61,002 nucleotides of DNA from Candidatus Kapaibacterium sp. GTDB taxonomy: Bacteria; Bacteroidota; Ignavibacteria; Kapaibacteriales; Kapaibacteriaceae. The translations under genes and the position numbers were made by a program. The stretch's first letter is position 1; each line of letters starts with the position of its first letter. This document shows, piece after piece, positions 8,514 to 19,957 of the stretch. The notes below the pieces were generated by a model that worked only from the letters and a program-made list of their open reading frames with translations, made no database searches and was not told the DNA's origin. Where the stretch lies: the NCBI GenBank assembly GCA_018883125.1, contig VEQR01000007.1:1-61002 (forward strand). The letters are read 5' to 3'.

Positions 8514-9692
8514 ATGAAGCCCCTTGCCACCATCGTAGCCTCGCTGCTGATACTGGCCGCCGGCCTTTCCGCTCAGTCATTCGTTGAGCCAACCTACAAG
8601 ATCCGCGCCGAGAAGGATGTCTTCTACGGCACGGCGAAGCGCTTTGATGGGGGAATAGACACGCTCAAGATGAACATCTTCATGCCCACCAATGACAACG
8701 CCGTCAAACGGCCGCTTGTGGTGTGGGTGCATGGAGGGGGCTTTATCCAGGGCAATCGCGCCGACTTCAATTCGCTGTGCGAAACGTGGGCAAAGCGGGG
8801 ATACACGGCGGTGACCATTTCGTATCGACTCGGCATTCATGGAGCACTGCTCGATCCGCCATTTGCCTATGACGAGGCCGAAGCAATCCGCGCATGCTAT
8901 CGGGGCATCCAGGATGTACGAGGGGGCCTGCGCTTCCTTGCCAAAAACGCCGGCGCGTATGGTATCGACACCTCACGCGTGGTGATCGGTGGCGCGAGCG
9001 CCGGCTCGATCATCGCCTTGCATGCGGCGTACATCGATCCGCTGGACCCTATACCGGCAGCTGCTGGGACCATCAGCGATGCCGTGCGTCTTTCCGGGAC
9101 GTTTCCACGTCCTGCGCTTGGCAGTCCGCAGGGGAACCTTCACACGGACGTGCAGACCCCGAGTATCAAGGTTGTGCTGAACATCTTTGGAGCACTCTTT
9201 GACCTGAGGTATCTGACAGGAGCCCCTTTCATACCGTTGTTTAGTTATCACCAAGTCGATGATCCGGTGGTTCCGTGTGCCATCAACCGTGCCTATCATG
9301 GCATGGGCTTCTTTGCGACCAACTACCCCTACGTCAGCGGTACGTGCGCGATAGAGCAGGAGCTCAAGAAGATGGGCGTAGCCGATGGTGACCATGGAGT
9401 CATCTTTTATCAGGGGGCTGCCCATGAAGTGCATGATCCCAATGGGGTAGACCGCGCCGCAGCGGTGTTTACTGCGCCAAGAATGGTAGCTACCACGAGC
9501 GTAGATGACGATGAGACAATTCCAACGTTCGCAGAGGGGTGGACGCTCTACGGCATTGATGGTCGGGTAGCTGCGCAGGATGCAGATATGGCGCAGATCG
9601 GACAACTTGCTGACGGCGTCTACATTGCTGTTGCGTCCACGCAGCGACGCTTGCTGATGGTAAGCAATGGAAGAGTTGCCGTAGGCCGGTAA
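8514..9692 (+). CDS. Secreted carboxylesterase/lipase-type alpha/beta hydrolase with short T9SS-like tail
   Basis: An exported serine hydrolase of the carboxylesterase type B/BD-FAE-like group. The signal peptide is MKPLATIVASLLILAAGLSAQ. The oxyanion loop is HGGGF (near residue 72) and the nucleophile is Ser162 in GASAG. The last 60 residues (EGWTLYGIDGRVAAQD ... GVYIAVAS) resemble a shortened T9SS sorting tail, so the enzyme may be exported by that route. A clear ribosome site, GGAGGAG, lies at 8502-8508, and a TAGTATTG -7-like element lies near 8475. The substrate is unknown. Confidence 0.85.
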   Translation: MKPLATIVASLLILAAGLSAQSFVEPTYKIRAEKDVFYGTAKRFDGGIDTLKMNIFMPTNDNAVKRPLVVWVHGGGFIQGNRADFNSLCETWAKRGYTAVTISYRLGIHGALLDPPFAYDEAEAIRACYRGIQDVRGGLRFLAKNAGAYGIDTSRVVIGGASAGSIIALHAAYIDPLDPIPAAAGTISDAVRLSGTFPRPALGSPQGNLHTDVQTPSIKVVLNIFGALFDLRYLTGAPFIPLFSYHQVDDPVVPCAINRAYHGMGFFATNYPYVSGTCAIEQELKKMGVADGDHGVIFYQGAAHEVHDPNGVDRAAAVFTAPRMVATTSVDDDETIPTFAEGWTLYGIDGRVAAQDADMAQIGQLADGVYIAVASTQRRLLMVSNGRVAVGR

Positions 9693-9762
9693 CTGACGTT
9701 TGTCATGAATGAAGGGGCTTTGCATCGGATAGCTTCGAAGCAGAGATTCACCACCGGAGTTC

Positions 9763-10905
9763 ATGATGTTCAACGTTGCGCAAAGCCCCCTGATCGAAGA
9801 TCTCTTTTCGATCACTTCCAAGCCATGTCTTAGTCTCTATCTGCCGACGCACCGCACGCAGCCGGAACGGCGGGACGATCAGACGCGATATCGGCAGCTC
9901 GTACGGCATCTGAACGATTCGCTGGAAATGGCCTATGACTCGGACGAAGTAACGGCGCTGATGATGCCGTTCCGTCAGCTCGAACGGGACGATGCATTCT
10001 GGAACACTCGACGTCAGGGCGTTGCGATCTTCCGCGCGCCAGGCGTGTTCATTACGCAGCATCTTGATCGATCCGTCCCAGAGATAGCCGTTGTTGCTGA
10101 TAACTTCCATGTGAAGCCACTGTTCCGTCTGCTGCAAACGCTCGAAGACTATCATGTTCTATGTCTTACGCGCGAGTCGGCTCAGCTCTTCGTTGGAAAC
10201 AGAGATGGCCTCGAAGAAGTGGCGTTTCCCACCGGACCGTTGCTTCTGATTAATGAGATTCTCGGTGATGAGCTTAGTGACCCAGGATTCAGCAGATCAA
10301 ATTCGGGTGGTACCATGAGAACGGTCCCTCACACCACCATTGAAGATGAGGTTGACAAGGACACCGAGCGCTTCTTCCGTCAAGTCGATCGGATTGTGAT
10401 GGAGATTGCTTCGCGACCGACCGGTTTGCCTCTTATTGTTGCCAGTCTGCCGGAACAGTCTGCCTTGTTCCATCGCATCAGCAGAAATCCACGCCTCGTG
10501 GAGAGCAGCGTGATTGTAAACCCATTTGGTATTGATCTGCGTGAGCTTGTCAGCCGATCATGGGGGGCGATGCAGCCGCACTTGATAGCAGAGAGCAAGA
10601 CGCTCATCGAAGCCTATGAGGAGGCGGCGGGTCACGCCGAGGGTATCGATGGGATCTTTGCCATTGCCACGGCAGCCGTCGAGGGACGCATCCATACACT
10701 CTTTGTCGAGGATTCGCGAGAACTGCCCGGAAGGATCGATGAGGATACTGGCAAGGTGGTGTTCGACGACCTCATGATGCCGGATGTGAACGATCTGCTG
10801 GATGACATTGCCCGCATTGTCTTGCGTCATGGCGGCACGGTGATCGTTCTTCCGTCGGACGTTATGCCAACGACCACGGGCGTTGCTGCCATACTTCGAT
10901 ATTGA
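9763..10905 (+). CDS. baeRF-type protein (bacterial archaeo-eukaryotic release factor family)
   Basis: A 380-aa cytosolic protein whose opening (PCLSLYLPTHRTQPERRDDQ), middle (VLCLTRESAQLFVGN) and end (GGTVIVLPSDVMPTTTGVAAILRY) match the bacterial eRF1-like families (baeRF family 3 or 7). These were predicted from sequence to act on ribosomes, perhaps in rescue, but most have no tested function. The C-terminal part would be the L7Ae/eRF1 domain-3 fold. A GGAG ribosome site lies 5 bp before the ATG pair at 9763/9766. It has no obvious operon partner. Confidence 0.75.
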   Translation: MMFNVAQSPLIEDLFSITSKPCLSLYLPTHRTQPERRDDQTRYRQLVRHLNDSLEMAYDSDEVTALMMPFRQLERDDAFWNTRRQGVAIFRAPGVFITQHLDRSVPEIAVVADNFHVKPLFRLLQTLEDYHVLCLTRESAQLFVGNRDGLEEVAFPTGPLLLINEILGDELSDPGFSRSNSGGTMRTVPHTTIEDEVDKDTERFFRQVDRIVMEIASRPTGLPLIVASLPEQSALFHRISRNPRLVESSVIVNPFGIDLRELVSRSWGAMQPHLIAESKTLIEAYEEAAGHAEGIDGIFAIATAAVEGRIHTLFVEDSRELPGRIDEDTGKVVFDDLMMPDVNDLLDDIARIVLRHGGTVIVLPSDVMPTTTGVAAILRY

Positions 10906-10981
10906 GCTGGTCAGCAGGCAAGAGCTGTAACCATGCCAAACGATGAGGTTTACCGCTGAGAAATTCTCGTAGTTTCCACGC

Positions 10982-12505
10982 ATGAACCGTTTCATAGCCG
11001 CTCTCCTGCTTATCGGGAGCTCTGTTGTATGCCTTGCACAGCGCACCGTAGGCCTTATCAGTCACGATGCTGCGAATTCGTTCCAAGGGTACACGCTGTT
11101 CGCGCCGATCGCATCCACAACAACCTACCTCATTAACAACGACGGTCAGGTCGTTAAGACCTGGCAAAGCGGATACGGTCCGGGTCAGGCAGTGATGCTT
11201 CTGGAAAATGGTACGCTTCTTCGCACGGCAAATGCAGCATCTCAATTGATGCAAGGGGGCGGTGCAGGCGGCCTGGTGGAGATGTTTGACTGGTCTGGAA
11301 CTAAGACATGGACGTACACCCACCTCACACCGACGGCGCGGCAGCATCATGATGTGGAGATCATGCCCAACGGGAACGTTATGCTGCTCGTGTGGGAGAG
11401 TCACACGCGCGACGAAGCAATTGCTGCCGGACGCCCCGCTGCGCGCCTTACGGAGAATGCACTCTGGTCCGAGCGCGTGATTGAAGTGCGTCCAACCGGA
11501 CCGGTCTCCGGAGAGGTTGTCTGGTCGTGGTCATCATGGGACCACATGATCCAGGACGTCGATCCGAAGAAGCCTAACTACGGAGTTGTGGCCGACAACC
11601 CGGAACGGATCGACATCAATGTCGGAGGGACGCGCACCGACTGGCTCCACATGAATTCCGTGCGCTACAATGCTAAGCGAGACGAGGTATTGGTCAGCGT
11701 CCATAACCTCAATGAGATCTGGATCATTTCCCGGAAGAGCGGCGACATCGTGTATCGTTACGGAAGTCCGGCCAATTACAAGTCCGGCACCACTCAGGAG
11801 CAGACGCTCTTTGGTCAGCACGATGCACGCTGGCTGGATGCCGACGGAACACGACTGACCATCTTCAACAATGGTATGGGGCGAGTGGGTGCTGCGGGGT
11901 CGTCTGTTGATGAGATCGTGCTGCCACTCAAGCCTGATGGGACGTATCTCCGTGAGTCCGGTAAGCCATTCGGACCTGCCAAGCCAATTGTGGTTTACCC
12001 CAAGACCCTTTCCAATCAGTTCTTCGGTCAGAACATCAGCGGTGCTACGCGCATGCCAAACGGCAATACGGTGTCGTGCCTCGGACCCTCTGGCATATTC
12101 ATCGAGTCCACACCCGATGGCAAAGAAGTTTGGCGATACGTAAACCCCGTTACCAATGCTGGCGTCACCCCGCAGGGCCAGACTCCCCGCAACAACATGG
12201 TATTCAAGATCTATCGGTACCCTCTCGATTATCCGGCATTCTCCGGGAAATCGCTGATACCGCGCGGACGTTTGGAGGACGGACCGCTTTCCGTTGCGGA
12301 TTCGGATGGTCACCGGCGTGGCGACTACCTCGTTGACCCCGTCAACAATCGAGTGGTCTTCCGACTGGAATCCGAGCAGAGCGTAACGATCGATGCCTAT
12401 GATGTACTCGGTCAGCTTCTGGAAACCTCTGCCGAAGAAGTACTCCCTCCCGGCGTGCATGTTCGTCCCATCCCTCACGGTACGATCATCGTAAGACTCC
12501 GATAG
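10982..12505 (+). CDS. Arylsulfotransferase (ASST)-like beta-propeller protein with T9SS tail
   Basis: A 507-aa secreted protein. The signal peptide is MNRFIAALLLIGSSVVCLAQ. The body matches the ASST family: TYLINNDGQVVKTWQS, a propeller repeat LLENGTLLRTAN, then HHDVEIMPNGNVMLL, HDARWLDADGTRLTIFNNG and GATRMPNGNTVSC. The family transfers sulfate between phenolic compounds or is used in anaerobic sulfate-ester metabolism; the activity here is not proven. The last 70 residues (VDPVNNRVVFRLES ... VTIDAYDVLGQLLE) form a T9SS-type sorting domain. This is a likely T9SS cargo protein. Confidence 0.8.
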   Translation: MNRFIAALLLIGSSVVCLAQRTVGLISHDAANSFQGYTLFAPIASTTTYLINNDGQVVKTWQSGYGPGQAVMLLENGTLLRTANAASQLMQGGGAGGLVEMFDWSGTKTWTYTHLTPTARQHHDVEIMPNGNVMLLVWESHTRDEAIAAGRPAARLTENALWSERVIEVRPTGPVSGEVVWSWSSWDHMIQDVDPKKPNYGVVADNPERIDINVGGTRTDWLHMNSVRYNAKRDEVLVSVHNLNEIWIISRKSGDIVYRYGSPANYKSGTTQEQTLFGQHDARWLDADGTRLTIFNNGMGRVGAAGSSVDEIVLPLKPDGTYLRESGKPFGPAKPIVVYPKTLSNQFFGQNISGATRMPNGNTVSCLGPSGIFIESTPDGKEVWRYVNPVTNAGVTPQGQTPRNNMVFKIYRYPLDYPAFSGKSLIPRGRLEDGPLSVADSDGHRRGDYLVDPVNNRVVFRLESEQSVTIDAYDVLGQLLETSAEEVLPPGVHVRPIPHGTIIVRLR

Positions 12506-12583
12506 TAGCGTCACGTTTTTCGTGAAAAGGGGCTCAAGGAAGGATAAGAGAACAGTTCTATTCTTCTTCCTGTGAGGTTTGAA

Positions 12584-12829
12584 ATGACCAACGAGACCCT
12601 TTCCGCCTACGAGCGGTATACCGACCATCTCGAGGAACTGCGCCGCGCCGAAGCCGAATGGGCTTCCACGGAGTATTGGATCGAAACACTCGTGGAGCTC
12701 TGCCGAGACCGCGGTGATGATGCCGGCGAGCAGTTTCTTCGAGACCGCCTTCTAGCTGCCCGGCTCCACCGCGAAGTTGCTGTGCGGAGCGTTGCGGAAA
12801 TCCCAAGGTTTTCCGCCACTTCCTTGTAA
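12584..12829 (+). CDS. Small helical protein of unknown function
   Basis: An 81-aa protein starting MTNETLSAYERY. I prefer the ATG at 12584 over a GTG 12 bp upstream. It is strongly charged and predicted helical (LEELRRAEAEWASTEYWIE), with no membrane segment and no motif I recognise. It sits alone between the arylsulfotransferase-like gene and a cytochrome-like lipoprotein gene. Codon use resembles the neighbours, which is the main reason to call it real. Confidence 0.55.
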   Translation: MTNETLSAYERYTDHLEELRRAEAEWASTEYWIETLVELCRDRGDDAGEQFLRDRLLAARLHREVAVRSVAEIPRFSATSL

Positions 12830-12919
12830 CTTTCTCAACCACGGGAGTTTTTGTAGAAATTCGACCCTCCGTTGGTAATTCCGACCATCAGGATTCCACC
12901 CATCAACGACGAAAACGAC

Positions 12920-13711
12920 ATGTCCAATCGATACGCTCTCGCCACTGTTGCCGTTGCCTTTCTCCTCCTCGTTGCCTCGTGCGCGGACTATCTCCAAGGT
13001 CCATTTCATCACCGCGATGGCGATGATGACCACGACACAACCGAGCATGGTGATACCACCGGTGGAGGTAGCACCGACACCACAGGCAATACCGGCGGTG
13101 GCAATACGGGTGGGGGAACGGGTTCGCACGATTCATCAGTTTGCTTTACCCGCGACGTTTTGCCGATTCTGATCACGAACTGTACCATGGCCGAATGTCA
13201 TGATGCCGATCGTCCGAAGGAAGGCGTAAACCTGACCTCGTATGACGCCATCATGCACGGCCGTGAAACGATTGTTGTTTCGGGCAGCCCATCAAGGTCG
13301 AAACTTTATGAGTCCTTGGTAACCGACGAATCGGACGAACGCATGCCCCCTGCACCAAGATCTCTGACCAAGGCCCAGATTGCCACCATCGAACGGTGGA
13401 TTCGGGAAGGGGCAAAGAATCGCGACTGCTCGGCGGACAATGGCGGTTGTAACACCTCGAACGTGACGTACACCAGCACCATTGCGCCGATCATGACCAC
13501 ATGGTGTACCGGTTGCCACGGGGGAAGTTCGCCAAGCGCAGGGATCAATCTTACCCAGCGTACCGGGGTTGAGGCACAAGCACGCTCTGGCGCATTGCTG
13601 GGATCGGTAATGCATGCAGCCGGATTTGCATCGATGCCACCGGGAAGCCAGAGGCTTGATGACTGCTCGATTGCGCAGATCAAGGCCTGGATCGATACCG
13701 GCCTGAAGTAA
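12920..13711 (+). CDS. Lipoprotein with two cytochrome c-like haem motifs
   Basis: A 263-aa lipoprotein; the start is the ATG at 12920, which puts a hydrophobic signal ending in LLLVASC at the N-terminus. After a Gly/Thr-rich spacer come two similar domains. The first has CTMAECH (a CX4CH spacing), the second CTGCH (normal CXXCH). Each is followed by a Ser/Pro-rich turn and MPP (RMPPAPRSLTKAQ; SMPPGSQRLDD), as in planctomycete-type cytochrome c domains, where the Met can ligate haem. The likely role is electron transfer at the outer membrane or periplasm; the partner is unknown. Confidence 0.8.
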   Translation: MSNRYALATVAVAFLLLVASCADYLQGPFHHRDGDDDHDTTEHGDTTGGGSTDTTGNTGGGNTGGGTGSHDSSVCFTRDVLPILITNCTMAECHDADRPKEGVNLTSYDAIMHGRETIVVSGSPSRSKLYESLVTDESDERMPPAPRSLTKAQIATIERWIREGAKNRDCSADNGGCNTSNVTYTSTIAPIMTTWCTGCHGGSSPSAGINLTQRTGVEAQARSGALLGSVMHAAGFASMPPGSQRLDDCSIAQIKAWIDTGLK

Positions 13712-13799
13712 TCACCTTGCGCGTAACACTATGTGCTGTATGAACTTCCATTCATGCGGCAATGAAATGTCGGGTTTGGCGTCCTCTGCCGGGCCGTGG

Positions 13800-13807
13800 T
13801 ATATTTA
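13800..13807 (+). promoter_or_regulatory. -7 promoter element TATATTTA before lytic transglycosylase gene
   Basis: TATATTTA matches the Bacteroidota TAnnTTTG element at 7 of 8 positions. A transcript starting some 6 bp downstream would exclude the upstream in-frame ATG at 13762 and leave the ATG at 13849 as the start. Confidence 0.5.
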
Positions 13808-13848
13808 CCGTGGTTCCCGATCACAACGCTCAAACTCCACCGAATCGA

Positions 13849-16065
13849 ATGTCCAGTCCGCCACAACGCCATCTGATTGCTTTCCTGACCGCAGCCGTGA
13901 TTGCTGCAGGACTCCTTCAGGCAGCAGGGTTGGACGTCCGGTCGGAAGGGGCAGCCGCACCGTCGGCTTCGATCCCTGATTCTGCACGCAAGCGGCCCAT
14001 TTTCCCCGATGAGTTCAGTGAGTTGGACGAGGATGATTCATCCAAGGTGCGGATGGATCCCGTTGTTACCACGCAGATGGAGAGGGCGCGCCAACGCTAT
14101 CTGGGGGCCTTATCTCTGATTGAAAAGGCCGATACGTCGCAGGCAGCCGAACAGTTTGAATCGGCGATCGCTCTGTTGAATGACCTGGCTACCTATCCGG
14201 ACATTGAGTCAAACGCTGACTTCACGGACCTTGTTCAGGCCGTTATTGAGGATTACGAGACCTACGTCAAGAGCATTGACAATCTCAATCCCAATACGTC
14301 CATCTTTATTCTGCGGGACCGGTTGTTTGAAGAGGCCGATGCTCGGCAGACCTCAGTAGAGCCGATTACCACTGGTGCGCCACCGGCACCTCTGGTGGAC
14401 GTCCCGAATACGACCATCCCACTGACGTACAACGAGTACGTCCGACCACAGATGTCCTTCATGGCCGAGGGCCGTGGACGCAGGTTCATGAAGACGTGGA
14501 TCGAACGGACAGGACGCTGGTTCCCAACACTCAAGCGCATTGCCAAAGAAGAGCAGATGCCCGAAGAGATCGTGCACCTTGCCATGATGGAGTCGGCCCT
14601 GAACCCCGAAGCTGTCTCTCGAGCGAAAGCGGTGGGTATGTGGCAATTCATGAGGGCCACAGGTGAAGAGTACGATCTGAATGTCAACTACTGGATGGAT
14701 GAACGTCGCGATCCTGAGAAGGCAACGCGGGCGTCAATGCGGTTCCTGAAAGATCTCTACAACGATCTCGGAGATTGGCACCTTGCGTTGGCTGCCTATA
14801 ACTGTGGGGCAGGGGGCGTGCGCCGCGCGATCCGCAAATCTGGCCTGGATAAGCCGACGTTCTGGCAGATTCGCGAGTTTCTGCCGAAGGAAACTCGAGA
14901 GTACGTTCCACTGTACATTGCCACGACGCTCATCACGCTGAATCGCGATAAGTATGGTTTCCCGGACGACTCTCTGTCGTTTCATAATCCATACGAGTAC
15001 GAAACGGTCACCATCAACGAGCCCGTAAGCCTTAGTGCGCTTGCAAAGTGTGCATCCGTTCCGTTGGATTCGCTTCGGGCTCTGAACACGGAACTGGTTC
15101 GTGGTTGTACACCGCCGCAGGGACCATACAAGCTGAAGTTGTATCCGGGAATGGCCCAGGACTTCATGCGTCGGTTCGCGGCTCTGGGCGACGATGAAAA
15201 GCAGATCTACCTAAAGCACACGGTGTCGCGCGGGGAGACGCTTGCGAGCATCAGCGCGGCCTACGGCGTTTCGGCAGTGGAGCTCTCGGAGATCAACGGC
15301 ATTACAGGATACCGAGCCCGATTGAAGTCCGGTTCGGTTTTGCGTGTTCCGGTCCGCAGCGTTAGCGCGGCCGCTGCCACAGATCTATCCAGCTCCTCGC
15401 CACCTGCACCGCAAGCGGTGCGGACGGATACATCGGTAAAGTCCGCGGCAGCGCCGAAATCCATGGTTGCCGATGATGCCCATTCGCGTGGCATGCGAGA
15501 AGGTGTTGCCGCCGTGTATGTTGTTGAACGTGGCGACAATCTTTCGGCGATCTCCAGCAAGTTCAACATCCGCATTGCTGACCTTCGCAACTGGAACAAT
15601 ATTCCCTACGACCGCGATGGTTTGCAGGTGGGTGACACGCTGATCGTTGGAACTCCCTCGGGCGTGCAGAAGGCCCGTGCCTCGGCGGACATAACCTCTG
15701 TTGAACAGCTGCCGCGAGTGCGCACACAGCGCCACACCGTGCGCAAGGGCGAGAACCTTAAGACGATTGCGAATCGATATTCGATGACGGTTGCCCGCCT
15801 TGCGGAACTCAACAACGTCAAGCGAACGGCTAGAGTAAAGCCCGGAGCAATTCTCCTTGTGGAAGCACCACGGCGCCGGATGCCTGTGCAGGAGATCGCC
15901 GCATCTGCGCCAAAGCGACCCAAGTCGTATCGTGTCCGCAAGGGGGATACGCTGGCCGGCATTGCTGACCGCTTCAGTCTTTCCGTGGCCGAGATACGCC
16001 GTAAGAATCCATCGCTACGGAATTCGTCGATGCTTCGAGCTGGCCAGGTGGTTCGGCTGAACTAG
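13849..16065 (+). CDS. Membrane-bound lytic murein transglycosylase with four LysM domains (MltD-like)
   Basis: Cleaves glycan strands of peptidoglycan. A hydrophobic N-terminus (HLIAFLTAAVIAAGLLQAAG) directs export. The SLT domain spans roughly residues 210-340, with catalytic Glu248 in MMESALNP followed by AVGMWQFM and LAAYNCGAGGV. Four LysM modules follow (VSRGETLASISAAYGV; VERGDNLSAISSKF; VRKGENLKTIANRY; VRKGDTLAGIADRF), separated by Ser/Ala-rich linkers, and bind peptidoglycan. The ATG at 13849 is chosen on the basis of a promoter element at 13800. An in-frame ATG at 13762 would add 29 residues. Confidence 0.92.
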   Translation: MSSPPQRHLIAFLTAAVIAAGLLQAAGLDVRSEGAAAPSASIPDSARKRPIFPDEFSELDEDDSSKVRMDPVVTTQMERARQRYLGALSLIEKADTSQAAEQFESAIALLNDLATYPDIESNADFTDLVQAVIEDYETYVKSIDNLNPNTSIFILRDRLFEEADARQTSVEPITTGAPPAPLVDVPNTTIPLTYNEYVRPQMSFMAEGRGRRFMKTWIERTGRWFPTLKRIAKEEQMPEEIVHLAMMESALNPEAVSRAKAVGMWQFMRATGEEYDLNVNYWMDERRDPEKATRASMRFLKDLYNDLGDWHLALAAYNCGAGGVRRAIRKSGLDKPTFWQIREFLPKETREYVPLYIATTLITLNRDKYGFPDDSLSFHNPYEYETVTINEPVSLSALAKCASVPLDSLRALNTELVRGCTPPQGPYKLKLYPGMAQDFMRRFAALGDDEKQIYLKHTVSRGETLASISAAYGVSAVELSEINGITGYRARLKSGSVLRVPVRSVSAAAATDLSSSSPPAPQAVRTDTSVKSAAAPKSMVADDAHSRGMREGVAAVYVVERGDNLSAISSKFNIRIADLRNWNNIPYDRDGLQVGDTLIVGTPSGVQKARASADITSVEQLPRVRTQRHTVRKGENLKTIANRYSMTVARLAELNNVKRTARVKPGAILLVEAPRRRMPVQEIAASAPKRPKSYRVRKGDTLAGIADRFSLSVAEIRRKNPSLRNSSMLRAGQVVRLN

Positions 16066-16092
16066 CCCCCTTCAGGATACGGTGTATGCCCG

Positions 16093-16100
16093 TATCTTTG
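16093..16100 (+). promoter_or_regulatory. Perfect -7 element TATCTTTG, five bases before an ATG
   Basis: TATCTTTG is an exact TAnnTTTG match. Only five bases (CCGCA) separate it from the ATG at 16106. Since transcripts normally start about 5-7 bp after this element, the mRNA is predicted to be leaderless or nearly so. Confidence 0.6.
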
Positions 16101-16105
16101 CCGCA

Positions 16106-17086
16106 ATGCACGCCATTATCCCGGTAGCCGGTATCGGCACACGTCTGCGTCCATTCACACACTCGCTTCCAAAGGTGCTTGTGAATGTGGCGGGGAAGCC
16201 GATTCTCGGACACATCCTCGATTCACTTGTCCAGCAGAGCATCACAACTGCTACGATCATCACCGGCTATAAGGGTGATCTGGTGGAGGACTATGTACGA
16301 TCGACGTATTCGCTTGATGCTCGATTTGTGCAGCAGGACGAGATGCTCGGTCTTGGCCATGCGATATGGTCGGCCCGCGAATCGCTCGGCGATGAACCGG
16401 TTCTGATCATTCTTGGCGATACAGTGTTCGATGTGGACCTGTCCGTTCTTGCAACCCGACAATTCTCGTCGCTCGGCGTCAAGCACGTTGATGATCCACG
16501 TCGCTTCGGTGTAGTGATCGAGGAAGGGGGCTTTGTTTCCCGCCTCGTGGAAAAGCCCGAAACACTCGTTTCTACGATGGCTATCGTTGGACTATACTAC
16601 ATCCATCAGCCCTCGCGACTGAAGATGGCGCTCGACCGTTTGATCTCGGAGAACATTCGCACGAAGGGGGAGTATCAGCTGACTGATGCTTTGCAGATCA
16701 TGGTTGACTCCGGAGAAAAGTTTACCACTTTCCCGGTGGACGGCTGGTATGACTGCGGAAAGCCGGAAACGCTGTTGCAGACAAACCGATTCCTCCTGAC
16801 GCAGCGTGGCGAAATGCCGACGGCTCCGCGCGGATGTGTGCTGATACCACCTGTGCATGTTGACCCCACGGCTATTGTTGAACACTCGGTGATCGGACCC
16901 TATGCGTCGATCTCCAAGGGGTCGGTGGTGCGAAACAGTATCATTCGTGACAGTATTATCAGTGACAATGCGTCGGTAGCCGACATCTCTCTCGACCAGT
17001 CGATCATCGGCGAAAATGCCGAGGTGACCGGTCGTTTCTCTTCGATCAACATTGGCGACGGGTCCATCGTCCGGTTGTCCCAATAG
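16106..17086 (+). CDS. Sugar-1-phosphate nucleotidyltransferase (glucose-1-phosphate thymidylyltransferase type)
   Basis: Activates a hexose-1-phosphate with an NTP to make an NDP-sugar for surface polysaccharide. The N-terminal signature is PVAGIGTRLRPFT ... LPKVLVNVAGKP (residues 6-28). The metal-binding aspartate lies in LGDTVFDVD, and FGVVIEEGGFVSRLVEKP and GWYDCGKPE follow. After about residue 235, hexapeptide repeats (VIGPYASISKGSVVRNSIIRD) form a left-handed beta-helix. This matches the long RfbA-like/archaeal type. The ATG at 16106 fits both the family start and a -7 element five bases upstream. The specific sugar is not determined. Confidence 0.88.
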   Translation: MHAIIPVAGIGTRLRPFTHSLPKVLVNVAGKPILGHILDSLVQQSITTATIITGYKGDLVEDYVRSTYSLDARFVQQDEMLGLGHAIWSARESLGDEPVLIILGDTVFDVDLSVLATRQFSSLGVKHVDDPRRFGVVIEEGGFVSRLVEKPETLVSTMAIVGLYYIHQPSRLKMALDRLISENIRTKGEYQLTDALQIMVDSGEKFTTFPVDGWYDCGKPETLLQTNRFLLTQRGEMPTAPRGCVLIPPVHVDPTAIVEHSVIGPYASISKGSVVRNSIIRDSIISDNASVADISLDQSIIGENAEVTGRFSSINIGDGSIVRLSQ

Positions 17087-17128
17087 CCCCCTACCAGAGA
17101 ACACCACTCCCACCAACCTTTACTGACG

Positions 17129-18271
<1,143 letters not shown>

Positions 18272-18327
18272 GGTGCCTGGCAGGTACCGGTATTTTTCAC
18301 TCGGACACACACACAATCAACATCGCA

Positions 18328-19785
<1,458 letters not shown>

Positions 19786-19807
19786 GCCCTAAGGTAATTT
19801 TCTGAGT

Positions 19808-19837
19808 AAAAAAGCCGTCCCTCGGGACGGCTTTTTT
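19808..19837. terminator. Bidirectional intrinsic terminator after ahcY
   Basis: A perfect 14-bp inverted repeat: six A, GCCGTCCC, a TC loop, GGGACGGC, six T. It starts 22 bp past the ahcY stop. With an A-run on the left and a T-run on the right it can stop transcription from either side. Confidence 0.93.
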
Positions 19838-19915
19838 CATTTCGTCGGGAACTTCGGGACGCCATAAAGCATTTTCCCCCGTATCAGCGACATACTTCAT
19901 GTAGTCACTGTCCCC

Positions 19916-19953
19916 GACCCCGCATGAGTGCAGACATGCGGGGTCTTCTTTTT
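19916..19953 (+). terminator. Second plus-strand intrinsic terminator with no gene of its own
   Basis: GACCCCGCATG at 19916-19926, an 8-nt loop, CATGCGGGGTC at 19935-19945, then TTCTTTTTTC. The T-tract is only on the plus strand, so it cannot serve gyrB, which ends at 19958 on the minus strand. It lies 78 bp beyond the ahcY terminator. Confidence 0.85.
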
Positions 19954-19957
19954 TCGG

